Of a stretch of DNA of 42,500 bases, positions 24,924 to 33,735 are shown piece by piece. Under the pieces are notes generated by a model. The model was given only the letters and a program-made list of their open reading frames with translations, was not told the origin of the DNA and did not search any database. How positions within the stretch are numbered: the stretch's first letter is position 1; every line of letters starts with the position of its first letter. A program made the position numbers and the translations under genes. Source of the stretch: an uncultured Fidelibacterota bacterium (GTDB taxonomy: Bacteria > Fidelibacterota > Marinisomatia > Marinisomatales > Marinisomataceae); contig CACHCR010000004.1 in the NCBI GenBank assembly GCA_902578385.1, positions 1 through 42,500 on the forward strand. The letters run 5' to 3'.

Positions 24924-26546
24924 ATGAGTGAAAATACAAAGCAAAATTACTTAAATCATCCAAAGGGAATAATGTCTTGGTTGATGACATTAGACCATAA
25001 GAGAATTGGATTGATGTATTTATTTAGTGGTATTTTATTTTTCTTTTTAGGTGGTTTAATTGCTCTAGTAATGAGATTTGAACTTGCGGCTCCAGGTAAT
25101 GATATAATTTCAAACGATGTATACAATAATGCCTATACTTTGCATGGAGCAATAATGATATTTCTTTTTATTATTCCTGCAATTCCAGGTGCTTTAGGTA
25201 ATATCTTACTACCTCTCATGGTTGGTGCAAAGGATGTTGCCTTTCCAAGGTTAAACTTAGCAAGTTTTTATATTTATTCATTTGGAGCTTTATTCGCAAT
25301 GTATACAATAATTAATGGTGGAGTCGATACTGGTTGGACATTTTATACTCCATATTCAACACAAAGTACATCTAACGTAGTTCCAATGACATTAGGTATT
25401 TTCATAATAGGCTTTTCTTCTATTTTAACTGGATTGAACTTTATTGCCACTATTCACAAGATGAGAATACCTGGTCTTACTTGGTACAAATTACCTCTAT
25501 TTGTGTGGGCACTTTATGGTACATCTTTAGTGCAAATTACAGCAACTCCTGTATTAGCAATAACTATGGTTTTGTTGATGCTAGAAAGATTTCTTGGTAT
25601 CGGAATTTTTGATCCTGCATTAGGTGGGGATCCTGTATTATATCAACATTTTTTCTGGTTCTATTCTCATCCAGCAGTATATATTATGATTTTACCTGCA
25701 TTTGGAATTATTAGTGAAATCATTCCTGTTCATTCAAGAAAGAAAATTTGGGGTTATAAATTCATTGCCTATTCAACTTTATCTATTGCATTTATAGGAT
25801 TTTTAGTCTGGGGTCACCATATGTTTACTTCAGGACAATCTGTATTTTCACAAATTGTTTTTTCTTTTATTACTTATTTTGTAGGTATTCCAACAGGGGT
25901 AAAAATATTTAGTTGGATTTTAACAATGTATAAAGGTCAAGTTTCTTTCACTCCTCCGATGATGTATGCATTATCATTCTTATTTTTGTTTACGATTGGT
26001 GGATTAACTGGAATTTTCTTAGGTGCTGTTGCGCTCGATATTCATTTGCATGATACGTATTTTGTAGTTGCTCATTTCCATTATGTTATGCAGGGAGGAA
26101 CCATTGTTGCGTTTTTAGGAGGTTTACATCATTGGTGGCCTAAATCCTTCGGTGTCATGTATAATCAAACAGTTGCAAACATTGCTGCTCTTGGAGTATT
26201 TATTGGGTTTAATGGAACTTTCTTTCCACAATTTTTGCTTGGATTAAGAGGAATGCCTAGAAGGTATGCAACTTATGATGAGCAATTTGTTGAGTTGCAT
26301 AGTTATTCAACTTTTTGGTCAGGAATTTTGGGTATCTCAATTTTCATTGCCGTTATGAATTTATTTTGGTCATTTATTAAGAAAAATAAAGTGGACCCAG
26401 GTTCAAATCCATGGGGAGGCATGACCTTAGAGTGGACACACACATCTTCACCACCTCATCCTCATAATTTTGAGGAAGATCCTGTATTGCAGCATGGTCC
26501 ATATGACTATGATAAGGTGATTGTTGAAAAAACGTATAAAAAATGA
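24924..26546 (+). CDS. ctaD: Cytochrome c oxidase subunit I (A2-type, YS motif)
   Basis: 540 residues, 12 core helices. Low-spin heme ligands are His74 (YTLHG) and His386; high-spin heme His384 (AHFHYVM). CuB ligands are His249, His298 and His299, with cross-linked Tyr253 in YSHPAVY. The D-channel Glu of A1 enzymes is absent and replaced by the YS pair (247-248), which marks the A2 subfamily. K-channel Lys326 is in PTGVKIFSW. The Shine-Dalgarno AGAGGA lies 6-11 nt before the ATG. It reduces oxygen and pumps protons. Confidence 0.97.
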   Translation: MSENTKQNYLNHPKGIMSWLMTLDHKRIGLMYLFSGILFFFLGGLIALVMRFELAAPGNDIISNDVYNNAYTLHGAIMIFLFIIPAIPGALGNILLPLMVGAKDVAFPRLNLASFYIYSFGALFAMYTIINGGVDTGWTFYTPYSTQSTSNVVPMTLGIFIIGFSSILTGLNFIATIHKMRIPGLTWYKLPLFVWALYGTSLVQITATPVLAITMVLLMLERFLGIGIFDPALGGDPVLYQHFFWFYSHPAVYIMILPAFGIISEIIPVHSRKKIWGYKFIAYSTLSIAFIGFLVWGHHMFTSGQSVFSQIVFSFITYFVGIPTGVKIFSWILTMYKGQVSFTPPMMYALSFLFLFTIGGLTGIFLGAVALDIHLHDTYFVVAHFHYVMQGGTIVAFLGGLHHWWPKSFGVMYNQTVANIAALGVFIGFNGTFFPQFLLGLRGMPRRYATYDEQFVELHSYSTFWSGILGISIFIAVMNLFWSFIKKNKVDPGSNPWGGMTLEWTHTSSPPHPHNFEEDPVLQHGPYDYDKVIVEKTYKK

Positions 26547-27202
26547 GTGGTCACGATCCAAATTCACCCAGACATTTAAAACATTATTTTCATGATGTTA
26601 ATCAGCAGTATGAAACTTCTAAGTTTGCAATGTGGGCATTTATACTTACAGAAGTTTTGACATTTGCTGGATTATTTGTGGCTTACATTGTTTACAGATC
26701 CTGGTATCCAGATATGTTTATTGATGCTCACAAATTATTAGATGTTAATAAAGGTTTAATGAATACTATTGTTTTGATTACCAGCTCACTTACAATGGCT
26801 TTAGCAATTTGGGCCATTCAGAAAAATAACAGAAAGCTTTCTGTTTTAATGTTGGTAGCAACATTTCTGTTTGCATTTGTATTTCTTGGAATTAAATATT
26901 TAGAATATTCACATAAGTTTGAAGTCGGTCAGTTACCTGGAGAATTTTATTCATATATGGGTCCTGACGCTGTTCATTTAAATAATCCTCATATATTTTT
27001 TAGTATTTATTTCATTATGACGGGTTTACATGGTTTACACGTTGCAATAGGAATGGGTTTAATCGCATGGTTAATTTATAGCACATACAAAGGCAACCTT
27101 ACTTCAGAGTATTATACTCCTATGGAGATGATAGGAATTTTTTGGCACTTAGTTGATTTAATTTGGATTTATTTATTCCCACTATTTTATTTAATTGGAT
27201 AA
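26543..27202 (+). CDS. ctaE: Cytochrome c oxidase subunit III
   Basis: 219 residues with about six or seven helices. [16 protein letters not shown] near the N-terminus and the conserved C-terminal [13 protein letters not shown] and [17 protein letters not shown] match subunit III. It overlaps coxA by 4 nt (ATGA). Confidence 0.95.
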   Translation: MSGHDPNSPRHLKHYFHDVNQQYETSKFAMWAFILTEVLTFAGLFVAYIVYRSWYPDMFIDAHKLLDVNKGLMNTIVLITSSLTMALAIWAIQKNNRKLSVLMLVATFLFAFVFLGIKYLEYSHKFEVGQLPGEFYSYMGPDAVHLNNPHIFFSIYFIMTGLHGLHVAIGMGLIAWLIYSTYKGNLTSEYYTPMEMIGIFWHLVDLIWIYLFPLFYLIG

Positions 27203-27208
27203 GAAAAT

Positions 27209-27628
27209 ATGTCAGAACACCATATAACACCACTTAGAACTTACTTAATAATTGCAGCAACTCTTTTATTCCTATCTGGAGTAACAGTATGGGTATCTTA
27301 CGTTGATTTGGGAGCTTTAAATATTGTAGTTGCAATGCTTGTTGCAACATTAAAAGCAAGTTTAGTTGCATTTTTTTTCATGCATTTGTTATGGGATGAT
27401 AAGAAAAATTTAACAATGTTTTTAATGTCCCTAATGTTTTTTGGAATTTTTGTTACAATTACTTTATTAGATACAGAGTTTAGGGGTGATTTAGGTTTAA
27501 ATCCTGAAACAAAAGATCCCATAAATAAAAGAGCAGCATTTTATGATACCTTACCTCTAACAGATACTCACGGCCATCCAGTCGATGAACATTCTGATGA
27601 TCATCATGAGGATAAGGATCATCATTAA
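27209..27628 (+). CDS. ctaF: Cytochrome c oxidase subunit IV-type protein
   Basis: 139 residues with three membrane helices (about 10-30, 40-62, 69-90) containing VATLKASLVAFFFMHLLWD, the mark of the prokaryotic subunit IV family. The tail is rich in His and Asp (HGHPVDEHSDDHHEDKDHH) and could bind copper or other metals. It ends directly at the start of heme A synthase. Confidence 0.93.
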   Translation: MSEHHITPLRTYLIIAATLLFLSGVTVWVSYVDLGALNIVVAMLVATLKASLVAFFFMHLLWDDKKNLTMFLMSLMFFGIFVTITLLDTEFRGDLGLNPETKDPINKRAAFYDTLPLTDTHGHPVDEHSDDHHEDKDHH

Positions 27629-28555
27629 ATGACAAATAAGCTTTTTTTTAGATCAGCTCTCATTTCTACAATACTATCTTATTTATTAATTTTTGTTGGG
27701 GGATTGGTTCGTGTTTCAGGGTCAGGATTAGGATGTCCAGATTGGCCAAAGTGTTTTGGAAGATGGATTCCTCCAACTAGCTTGGAACAAATCCCAGCTC
27801 ATATAGATCCAACTGCATTCAATATTGTGCTCGCTTGGATAGAATATGGCAATAGAATGCTTGGTGTAATTGTAGGTATATCAATTTTGCTAATGACTGC
27901 TATTGCTATTATATACTTTCGAAATAATAATAAAATATTTTATTCATCATTATTATCATTATTTTTAGTTATAGCTAACGGGGGATTAGGAGCAATTGTT
28001 GTTTCATCTATTCTTAATCCTTTTATTGTCAGTCTTCATATGATTTTAGCTTTATTTCTAGTTTCAACATTAAGTTATTTAACTATTGAATCATACAAGC
28101 TATTCAACGACGCAAAGTTCACTAACATTCATTTATCTAAAAAAATATCATTGTCTTTAATTTGTCTTTGGATTTTCATTGTTGTTGAAATTTTACTTGG
28201 AACAGGTATTAGAACAAATATTGAATTAATTGCAGTTGACAATCCTTTGTTATCAAAAGGAGAGTTGCTAGATGCATTAAATTCTTATAAATATTTGCAC
28301 TCTATTTTAGGATTTTCTCTTTTATTTTTTAGTATGTATTTATGCTTCTTATTTAAAGATGACTTTTTTGGCCTTTCAAAACTGTTGGTTTTCTTTATTT
28401 TTGGTATGATAATATTTCAAATTTTCTTAGGCGAGTTAATGATTTTTTTTGATCTTCCCCAACTTGTTAGACTTTTTCATACATGGGGTTCATCTTGGCT
28501 TGTAGGAATTATAATTATATTGTATAATACCTTGCACTATGAACAGTCTAAATAA
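27629..28555 (+). CDS. ctaA: Heme A synthase (CtaA/COX15)
   Basis: 308 residues with eight membrane helices. Oxidises heme O to heme A for the oxidase. The first-half GGLVRVSGSGLGCPDWPKCFGRWIPP is diagnostic, with paired His positions (SLHMILAL, YLHSILGF, LFHTWGSSWL) as heme ligands. It starts immediately after the coxD stop. It overlaps the next sco gene by 17 nt. Confidence 0.95.
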   Translation: MTNKLFFRSALISTILSYLLIFVGGLVRVSGSGLGCPDWPKCFGRWIPPTSLEQIPAHIDPTAFNIVLAWIEYGNRMLGVIVGISILLMTAIAIIYFRNNNKIFYSSLLSLFLVIANGGLGAIVVSSILNPFIVSLHMILALFLVSTLSYLTIESYKLFNDAKFTNIHLSKKISLSLICLWIFIVVEILLGTGIRTNIELIAVDNPLLSKGELLDALNSYKYLHSILGFSLLFFSMYLCFLFKDDFFGLSKLLVFFIFGMIIFQIFLGELMIFFDLPQLVRLFHTWGSSWLVGIIIILYNTLHYEQSK

Positions 28556-29132
28556 AAAACTAGTTATAGCATTTTTTTTCATTTTCATGTTGGGTTCATT
28601 TGGATTCTATGTAATAGATAAGGCAGCTAAGTCTAGAATTGACAATATTGGCTTTGTAGGAAAAGTACCTTCATTTTCTTTAACTAATATTGACGGAACA
28701 ATTATTACAGAAAAAAACTTAAACGATAAAATTTCAATTATAAGTTTTATTTTTACACAGTGTGAAGGTGCATGCCCAATTATGTCTGTTAATATGGCAA
28801 CTCTTCAAGAAAGATTTTCCTCATCTAAAGACATTCAATTTTTATCTATTTCTACAGATCCTGATTTTGATACATTGGATGTGCTCAATCAATATTCTAC
28901 TAATTATAGCAAAAATGATAATTGGTTTTTCCTTAGAGGAGATATTCTTGACGTGATTAAACTTTCAGAGCAAGGATTTTTTCTTTCAGCAGCATTGTTG
29001 CCAGCCGGTCATTCAACACGTTTTGTTCTGGTCGATAAAGAATTAAATATTAGGAAATATTATGAAGGAACTGTTGAGTCTAATATTTTTGAATTGCAAA
29101 GCGATATTGTAACTTTGCTTAATCAAGGGTAG
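28539..29132 (+). CDS. SCO family copper chaperone (third of three)
   Basis: 197 residues with an N-terminal anchor (about 8-25) and a Sco domain. Ligands are Cys75 and Cys79 in QCEGACP and His158 in AGHSTRFVLVD. The usual CPxxC is CEGAC here. It lies between heme A and heme O synthases and is thus an oxidase assembly factor. It starts inside the end of ctaA. Confidence 0.9.
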   Translation: MNSLNKKLVIAFFFIFMLGSFGFYVIDKAAKSRIDNIGFVGKVPSFSLTNIDGTIITEKNLNDKISIISFIFTQCEGACPIMSVNMATLQERFSSSKDIQFLSISTDPDFDTLDVLNQYSTNYSKNDNWFFLRGDILDVIKLSEQGFFLSAALLPAGHSTRFVLVDKELNIRKYYEGTVESNIFELQSDIVTLLNQG

Positions 29133-29133
29133 T

Positions 29134-29985
29134 ATGTTCAAAAATCTTATTGAACTCACTAAAGTTAGAATAGGCTTCTTAGTTTTGACTACAACTATTA
29201 TAGGTTTTTATCTTGGATCCCAAGGCACAATTAACAATTTATTACTTCTTTATACTGTCCTGGGAACCCTTCTTTCTTCAACAGGATCTTCTGTGATGAA
29301 TAATGTATTCGAATCAGAATCTGACAAACTTATGGATAGAACAAAAAATAGAGTTCTTCCAACAAAAAAGATTTCTATTAATACTGCTAAAATTTTAGGC
29401 TTATCATTTATCACAATTGGTTTACTGATTCTATATCTTAAAGTCAATTTATTGACATGTATTTTATCATTAGCAACTATTCTTTTATACTTATTTTTAT
29501 ACACTCCATTAAAGAGAAAATCTTGGCTAAATACTTCTATTGGAGCTATACCAGGCGCTATTCCACCTCTTGGAGGTTGGACTGCAGCTACAAATTCATT
29601 GGAATGGGGAGGTATCGCTGTTTTTTTAATATTATTCTTTTGGCAACACCCACATTTTTATTCAATAGCTTATATGTATAAAGAGGATTATAAAAAAGCA
29701 GGTTTACAGATGTTACCTGTGATTGACAATGGTATTAAAAGAACTGTGCTGCATATTTTTTTACATGCATTAATTTTGATTCCTATCTCAACTTTACCAT
29801 TTTTCTTGGGGGTTTCAGGAAGGGTTTATTTTGTTGGGGCTTATATCTTGAGTAATATATATATGCTATTTTGCCTTCCTTTTATACTTGAGCAAAATAA
29901 AGAAAATGCTAGATTAATTTTTAAAACATCAATTTATTATTTTCCACTACTTTTAACTCTTATAGTAGCAGATTTAAGAGTCTAG
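29134..29985 (+). CDS. ctaB: Protoheme IX farnesyltransferase (heme O synthase)
   Basis: 283 residues, a UbiA-family prenyltransferase with about nine helices. The prenyl-diphosphate motif reads NNVFESESDKLMDRTKNRVLPT, and the second loop YTPLKRKSWLNTSIGAIPGAIPPLGGW is typical of CtaB. It supplies heme O to CtaA. The first motif shows N-x3-E-x3-D rather than the common NDxxDxxxD. It is the last gene of the respiratory run, and its final 12 nt overlap the convergent rpiB. Confidence 0.94.
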   Translation: MFKNLIELTKVRIGFLVLTTTIIGFYLGSQGTINNLLLLYTVLGTLLSSTGSSVMNNVFESESDKLMDRTKNRVLPTKKISINTAKILGLSFITIGLLILYLKVNLLTCILSLATILLYLFLYTPLKRKSWLNTSIGAIPGAIPPLGGWTAATNSLEWGGIAVFLILFFWQHPHFYSIAYMYKEDYKKAGLQMLPVIDNGIKRTVLHIFLHALILIPISTLPFFLGVSGRVYFVGAYILSNIYMLFCLPFILEQNKENARLIFKTSIYYFPLLLTLIVADLRV

Positions 29986-30414
29986 CTTATCAATCCTTTT
30001 CTGGTGTCTACCTTTTTCAAAATCTGTGGATAGCCAAAGATTAATTATTTCTTCAGATTTTTGTTTTGATACAAATCTTGCACCAATTGATAAAATATTT
30101 GCGTTATTATGTAATTTAGAAAGCTCTATAATATCATCTGGACCATCATAGAACACAGCTGCTCTAATACCTTTAATTCTGTTAGCAGCCATTGCTTCTC
30201 CTTGTCCAGAACCACCAAATATTATTCCAATTAATTTATGTTCAGAAATAAATTTTGCAGCAGGAATTATAAAGTCAGGATAGTCATCCAAGGCATCATA
30301 TTCAAGTGCTCCAAAATCTTTAATTTCAAATCCTTTTTCGGATAAGAATTTTTTTACATGTTCTTTTAGTTCAAATCCAGCATGGTCTGTAGCTAAAACA
30401 ATAGTTTTATTCAT
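29974..30414 (-). CDS. rpiB: Ribose-5-phosphate isomerase B
   Basis: 146 residues. Interconverts ribose 5-phosphate and ribulose 5-phosphate. DHAGFELKEHVKKFL at the N-terminus, GIIFGGSGQGEAMAANRIKGIRAA with the active-site region, HNNANILSIGAR and the C-terminal RHQKRIDKL are all typical. The usual catalytic Cys of the GCGSG motif is Ser here (GGSGQG), so the Ser variant is expected. It overlaps tkt by 8 nt and is the last gene of the pentose-phosphate operon. Confidence 0.94.
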   Translation of the reverse strand: MNKTIVLATDHAGFELKEHVKKFLSEKGFEIKDFGALEYDALDDYPDFIIPAAKFISEHKLIGIIFGGSGQGEAMAANRIKGIRAAVFYDGPDDIIELSKLHNNANILSIGARFVSKQKSEEIINLWLSTDFEKGRHQKRIDKLDS

Positions 30415-32350
30415 TTAGATAATCCTCAATTCTTGAAATAATCTTTTCTTTGACAAAACCCAAGTGTTTAGCCACATCATTTCCGGGTGCAGATTCACCA
30501 AATTCATTAATTCCAATACTAAGACCATTGATTCCTGTAAACTTTTCCCAACCTAATGTAATACCTGCTTCAAGCGAAATTCTCTTTTTACAATCTTTTA
30601 ACATTATAGATGAAATATAATTTTTATCCTGTTTATTAAATAGCTCCCAACATGGAATAGTTACTATTTGAATTTTTTTATCTAGAGAATTACAAATATC
30701 TAAGGCTAAATGAGCTTCAGATCCAGTTGTAAATAAGATTGCTTCAGGATTATCTTGTTTTTTCAAAATATATGCACCTTTGCTTACACCTTGTTCAATA
30801 TAATCTTGATTAAGATTTAATTTTGGCAATTTCTGTCTTGTAAGAAGCATAGCACTAGGAGATGCGGTGTTTTTTATAACTTCTTTGAAACAGCAATATG
30901 TTTCAAAAGAATCTGAAGGTCTAAAAACTAAAAGATTTGGAATATTTCTTAAGGACATTGCATGCTCAACAGGTTGATGAGTTGGACCATCCTCTCCAAC
31001 AAAAATTGAATCATGTGTAAACTCATATAAGACTTGTAATTTTTGAATTGCAGATAATCTAACTGCAGATCTTACATAATCGCTAAACACTAAAAATGTT
31101 CCACCAAAGGGAAGGTGTTTTCCATATAGAGCAATTCCGTTCATTATAGCGCCCATTGGAAACTCTCTAACACCAAAAGCAATATTTCTTCCTTTAGGAT
31201 TTGTTGCTGAAAAATCATCATAAGTGTTAGCAAAGTTTGTTGTACAGTTCGATCCATCTAAATCCGCCGAACCACCAATGATGTTCGGAAATTTATTAGC
31301 AAATTCATCAAGAGTAATTCCGAAAGCTTGTCTTGTTGCCATAAGATCGTCTCCAAAATCTGGTACTTTCAAAGATTTGAGCATTTGATGATAATCCAAA
31401 AGTTCTGTTTTATAAGATTTATTAGTTTCAATAACGTTTTCCTTTAAAGATTTAAAATTTCTTTGAAAATGATTAATAATTTCTTCTGAACAATAAAATG
31501 ATTCTTGAGGCAATCCCAATTTATCTTTTGTTTTAAATATTTCATCATCGCTAAAAGGTGCACCGTGAGCTTTTGGATTATTTTCTAGACTATGACTGCC
31601 TTTTGCTATTGTAGTTTGACCAATAATTATACTAGGCTTTTCATTTAACTGGGCATTATTTAAAGCTTCTCTAATTTCTTGATGATCATGCCCATCAATT
31701 TCTTGTACATGCCAATCCATAGCTCCGAAAAGTTTAGCATAGTTGGTTGAATCTACTCTTGATGTTTTACCTGCTATTTGAATATCATTTTTATCATAGA
31801 ACATGATAAGATTTGACAATTTCCAATGACCAGCAAGTGTACTTGCACCAATAGCTATTGGCTCTTGCAAATCCCCATCTCCAGCTAAAATATAAGTAAA
31901 TCTCTTTTTATCTGAATTAGTTGAAGCTTTTTCGGCTAAAGCCATACCAATTCCCATTCCTACTCCTTGTCCAAGTGGACCAGTATTCGCGTCAATTCCT
32001 GGGGTATGAATTTCTGGATGACCAGGCGTTAAACTTCCGAGTTGTCTAAATTTTCTAAGATCTTCTTTTTTTAAATATCCACATAGGAAAAAAATTGAAT
32101 ATAAAAGCATACATGTATGACCAACTGATAAAACAACCCTATCTCTGTTTTCCCAATCCGGATTCTCTGGATCAAAGGATAAAAATTCTGAGTAGAGAAT
32201 GTAAGTAAAATCTGCAAGGGACATTGGACCGCCAGGATGACCTGAATTGGCTTTACTAACTCCATCCATAACCAATCCTTTAATTGCATTAACAGTATGC
32301 AAATCTTTTTGCTCATTACTTAAGCTATTGAAGTTTAATTTTTCATTCAT
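30407..32350 (-). CDS. tkt: Transketolase
   Basis: 647 residues, full length and in one chain. A ThDP enzyme that moves two-carbon units between sugar phosphates. SGHPGGPMSLADF near residue 35, LGQGVGMGIGMA, the ThDP/Mg site GDGDLQEP, and KAHGAPFSDDE are present in the first half; VGEDGPTHQPVEH and LRNIPNLLVFRPSD lie in the second. The start overlaps the rpe stop by 4 nt (ATGA), so translation would normally be coupled to rpe, which makes the rpe frameshift relevant. Confidence 0.96.
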   Translation of the reverse strand: MNEKLNFNSLSNEQKDLHTVNAIKGLVMDGVSKANSGHPGGPMSLADFTYILYSEFLSFDPENPDWENRDRVVLSVGHTCMLLYSIFFLCGYLKKEDLRKFRQLGSLTPGHPEIHTPGIDANTGPLGQGVGMGIGMALAEKASTNSDKKRFTYILAGDGDLQEPIAIGASTLAGHWKLSNLIMFYDKNDIQIAGKTSRVDSTNYAKLFGAMDWHVQEIDGHDHQEIREALNNAQLNEKPSIIIGQTTIAKGSHSLENNPKAHGAPFSDDEIFKTKDKLGLPQESFYCSEEIINHFQRNFKSLKENVIETNKSYKTELLDYHQMLKSLKVPDFGDDLMATRQAFGITLDEFANKFPNIIGGSADLDGSNCTTNFANTYDDFSATNPKGRNIAFGVREFPMGAIMNGIALYGKHLPFGGTFLVFSDYVRSAVRLSAIQKLQVLYEFTHDSIFVGEDGPTHQPVEHAMSLRNIPNLLVFRPSDSFETYCCFKEVIKNTASPSAMLLTRQKLPKLNLNQDYIEQGVSKGAYILKKQDNPEAILFTTGSEAHLALDICNSLDKKIQIVTIPCWELFNKQDKNYISSIMLKDCKKRISLEAGITLGWEKFTGINGLSIGINEFGESAPGNDVAKHLGFVKEKIISRIEDYLNE

Positions 32351-33031
32351 TTTTCATACATAGTTTGTATAGTTTTAATAGGATTATTTGACTGAAAAAC
32401 CTGAGAACCTGCAACAAGAATATCTCCACCAGCATTAATCACATCTTTATAGTTTTCTAAATTAACTCCGCCATCTACTTGAATCAAAATTTTATCCCTT
32501 AATTGGTTGTCTTTCAGAAAACTATCAATCTCTGAAATTTTATTAAGGGTAGATGGGATGAAGCTTTGTCCTCCAAAACCAGGTTCAACAGACATTACTA
32601 CAATATAATCAATGAAATCTAAATATTTCTTCAATATTGAAAATGGAGTTTTGGGTTTAATAGCAATTCCACATTTCAACCTATTTTTTTTTATCATATT
32701 TATTAAAATTTTAGGAGGAAAAGTAAATCTTGATTCTGTTGCTTCGATATGGAATGAAATTCCATTTGCCCCTGCATCAATAAAAGGAATAAGCATATCA
32801 AAAGGATTGCTTACCATTAAATGAACATCAAAAAAATAAATCTGAATGATTTCTCAAAGATTTTACTACTGCAGGCCCAAAAGAAAGATTGGGAACAAAT
32901 TGTTGATCCATGATATCTAAGTGAAGCCATTCTGCCTTAGAATCATTACATAATTCTACTTCACTTCTAAGTTTAGAAAAATCTGCACCTAATAATGAAG
33001 GAGCAATTATGTGATTTTTAGAATCTGACAT
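32347..33031 (-). CDS. rpe: Ribulose-phosphate 3-epimerase, interrupted by a single-base frameshift
   Basis: Two adjacent minus-strand frames make one Rpe. The first (33031-32828, 67 residues) holds LGADFSKL and LHLDIMDQQFVPN; the second (from about 32825) holds DVHLMV, HIEAT, AIKPKTPF, MSVEPGFGGQSFIP and VDGG. The break is at a run of seven T (coding strand; 32830-32836): reading six T gives FFDVHLMV in frame and a 227-residue protein of normal length. All other motifs are intact, so this is either a sequencing error, a recent mutation or slippage decoding. A downstream Met (VHLMVSNP) could restart translation, but that fragment lacks the first metal ligands. Confidence 0.88.
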
Positions 33032-33076
33032 GGTATTAAAGCTACATAAAAATTTTTTCTAATAGCAAAGGAATTG

Positions 33077-33090
33077 TTGATATATATCAA
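33077..33090. promoter_or_regulatory. Perfect FNR/CRP-family type palindrome
   Basis: TTGATATATATCAA is a 14-bp perfect palindrome and an exact match to the FNR consensus TTGAT-N4-ATCAA. It lies in the 92-bp divergent region between rpe (-) and tetR (+), so it could control either operon in response to oxygen or redox state. No regulator gene of this family is in the window. Confidence 0.5.
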
Positions 33091-33107
33091 TGTTTTTTAT
33101 ATCTTAG

Positions 33108-33121
33108 ACCGACTAGTCGGT
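33108..33121. promoter_or_regulatory. Palindromic operator just upstream of tetR
   Basis: ACCGACTAGTCGGT is a perfect 14-bp palindrome ending 2 nt before the tetR ATG. It is GC-rich against an AT-rich background and resembles operators of TetR-family regulators. A candidate promoter (TTGTTG near 33074, TATATC near 33098) would start transcription inside it, fitting autorepression. Confidence 0.75.
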
Positions 33122-33123
33122 TT

Positions 33124-33735
33124 ATGAACAAAGATCTTCAAAGAGATAAAAGAAATACGATTCTGATGGCTGCAGTTAAAGTGTTAACTAGCAAAGGTTA
33201 CTATAGTAGCACAATGGATGATATTGTAGCAGAATCACAAATGAGTAAAGGAGCAATATATCATTATTACTCAAGTAAAAAAGATGTATATCTTGCAGTA
33301 ATAGATATGTGGGAAAATCAAACCCAAGAATTACTTGCACCAGCTGCAAACGAAGATTCAAGTGCAAAAGCTATAAAAAAACTTTTCAATCTTTTAGCTA
33401 AACAGCTCAAGATTGATGGAAGTTTTTTTAATTGCCTTCCAACATTATGGGCAATTGCAAGGCATGATGATGATTTTAAAAAGAAGATGCAAAAAGTTTA
33501 TAATCGCTTTCAAAGATTTATTGAATTAATAATTTTAAGAGGCATAGAAAGTAAAGAGTTTGTGAATTTGAAGCCTGATAATGCTAAAACTCCAGCTTTA
33601 TCATTAATACTTAATTTTGAAGGTATTTTTTGGTTTAATATCTTTAATTCAAAGTACGTTGACGCTGAAAAATATATTGAAGAAATTTCAAGCTCTATTT
33701 TATATGTTTATACTCAAAGAAAAGGGGAAAAATAA
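33124..33735 (+). CDS. TetR family regulator of the beta-oxidation operon
   Basis: 203 residues. An N-terminal TetR helix-turn-helix (RNTILMAAVKVLTSKGYYSSTMDDIVAESQMSKGAIYHYYSSKKDVYLAV) is followed by a ligand domain ending in an all-helical region. It is the first gene of tetR-fadE-fadA-fadN, 1 nt overlapping fadE, so it probably senses an acyl-CoA and represses the operon, as FadR does in Bacillus (inference by analogy). A 14-bp palindrome directly before the ATG is its likely operator. No Shine-Dalgarno is visible because the operator occupies that position. Confidence 0.9.
   Translation: MNKDLQRDKRNTILMAAVKVLTSKGYYSSTMDDIVAESQMSKGAIYHYYSSKKDVYLAVIDMWENQTQELLAPAANEDSSAKAIKKLFNLLAKQLKIDGSFFNCLPTLWAIARHDDDFKKKMQKVYNRFQRFIELIILRGIESKEFVNLKPDNAKTPALSLILNFEGIFWFNIFNSKYVDAEKYIEEISSSILYVYTQRKGEK

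Noticed and set aside
32347-32817. Treating the two rpe fragments as separate genes
   Set aside because: The motifs run on across the break in one family order, and dropping one T restores a normal-length protein.
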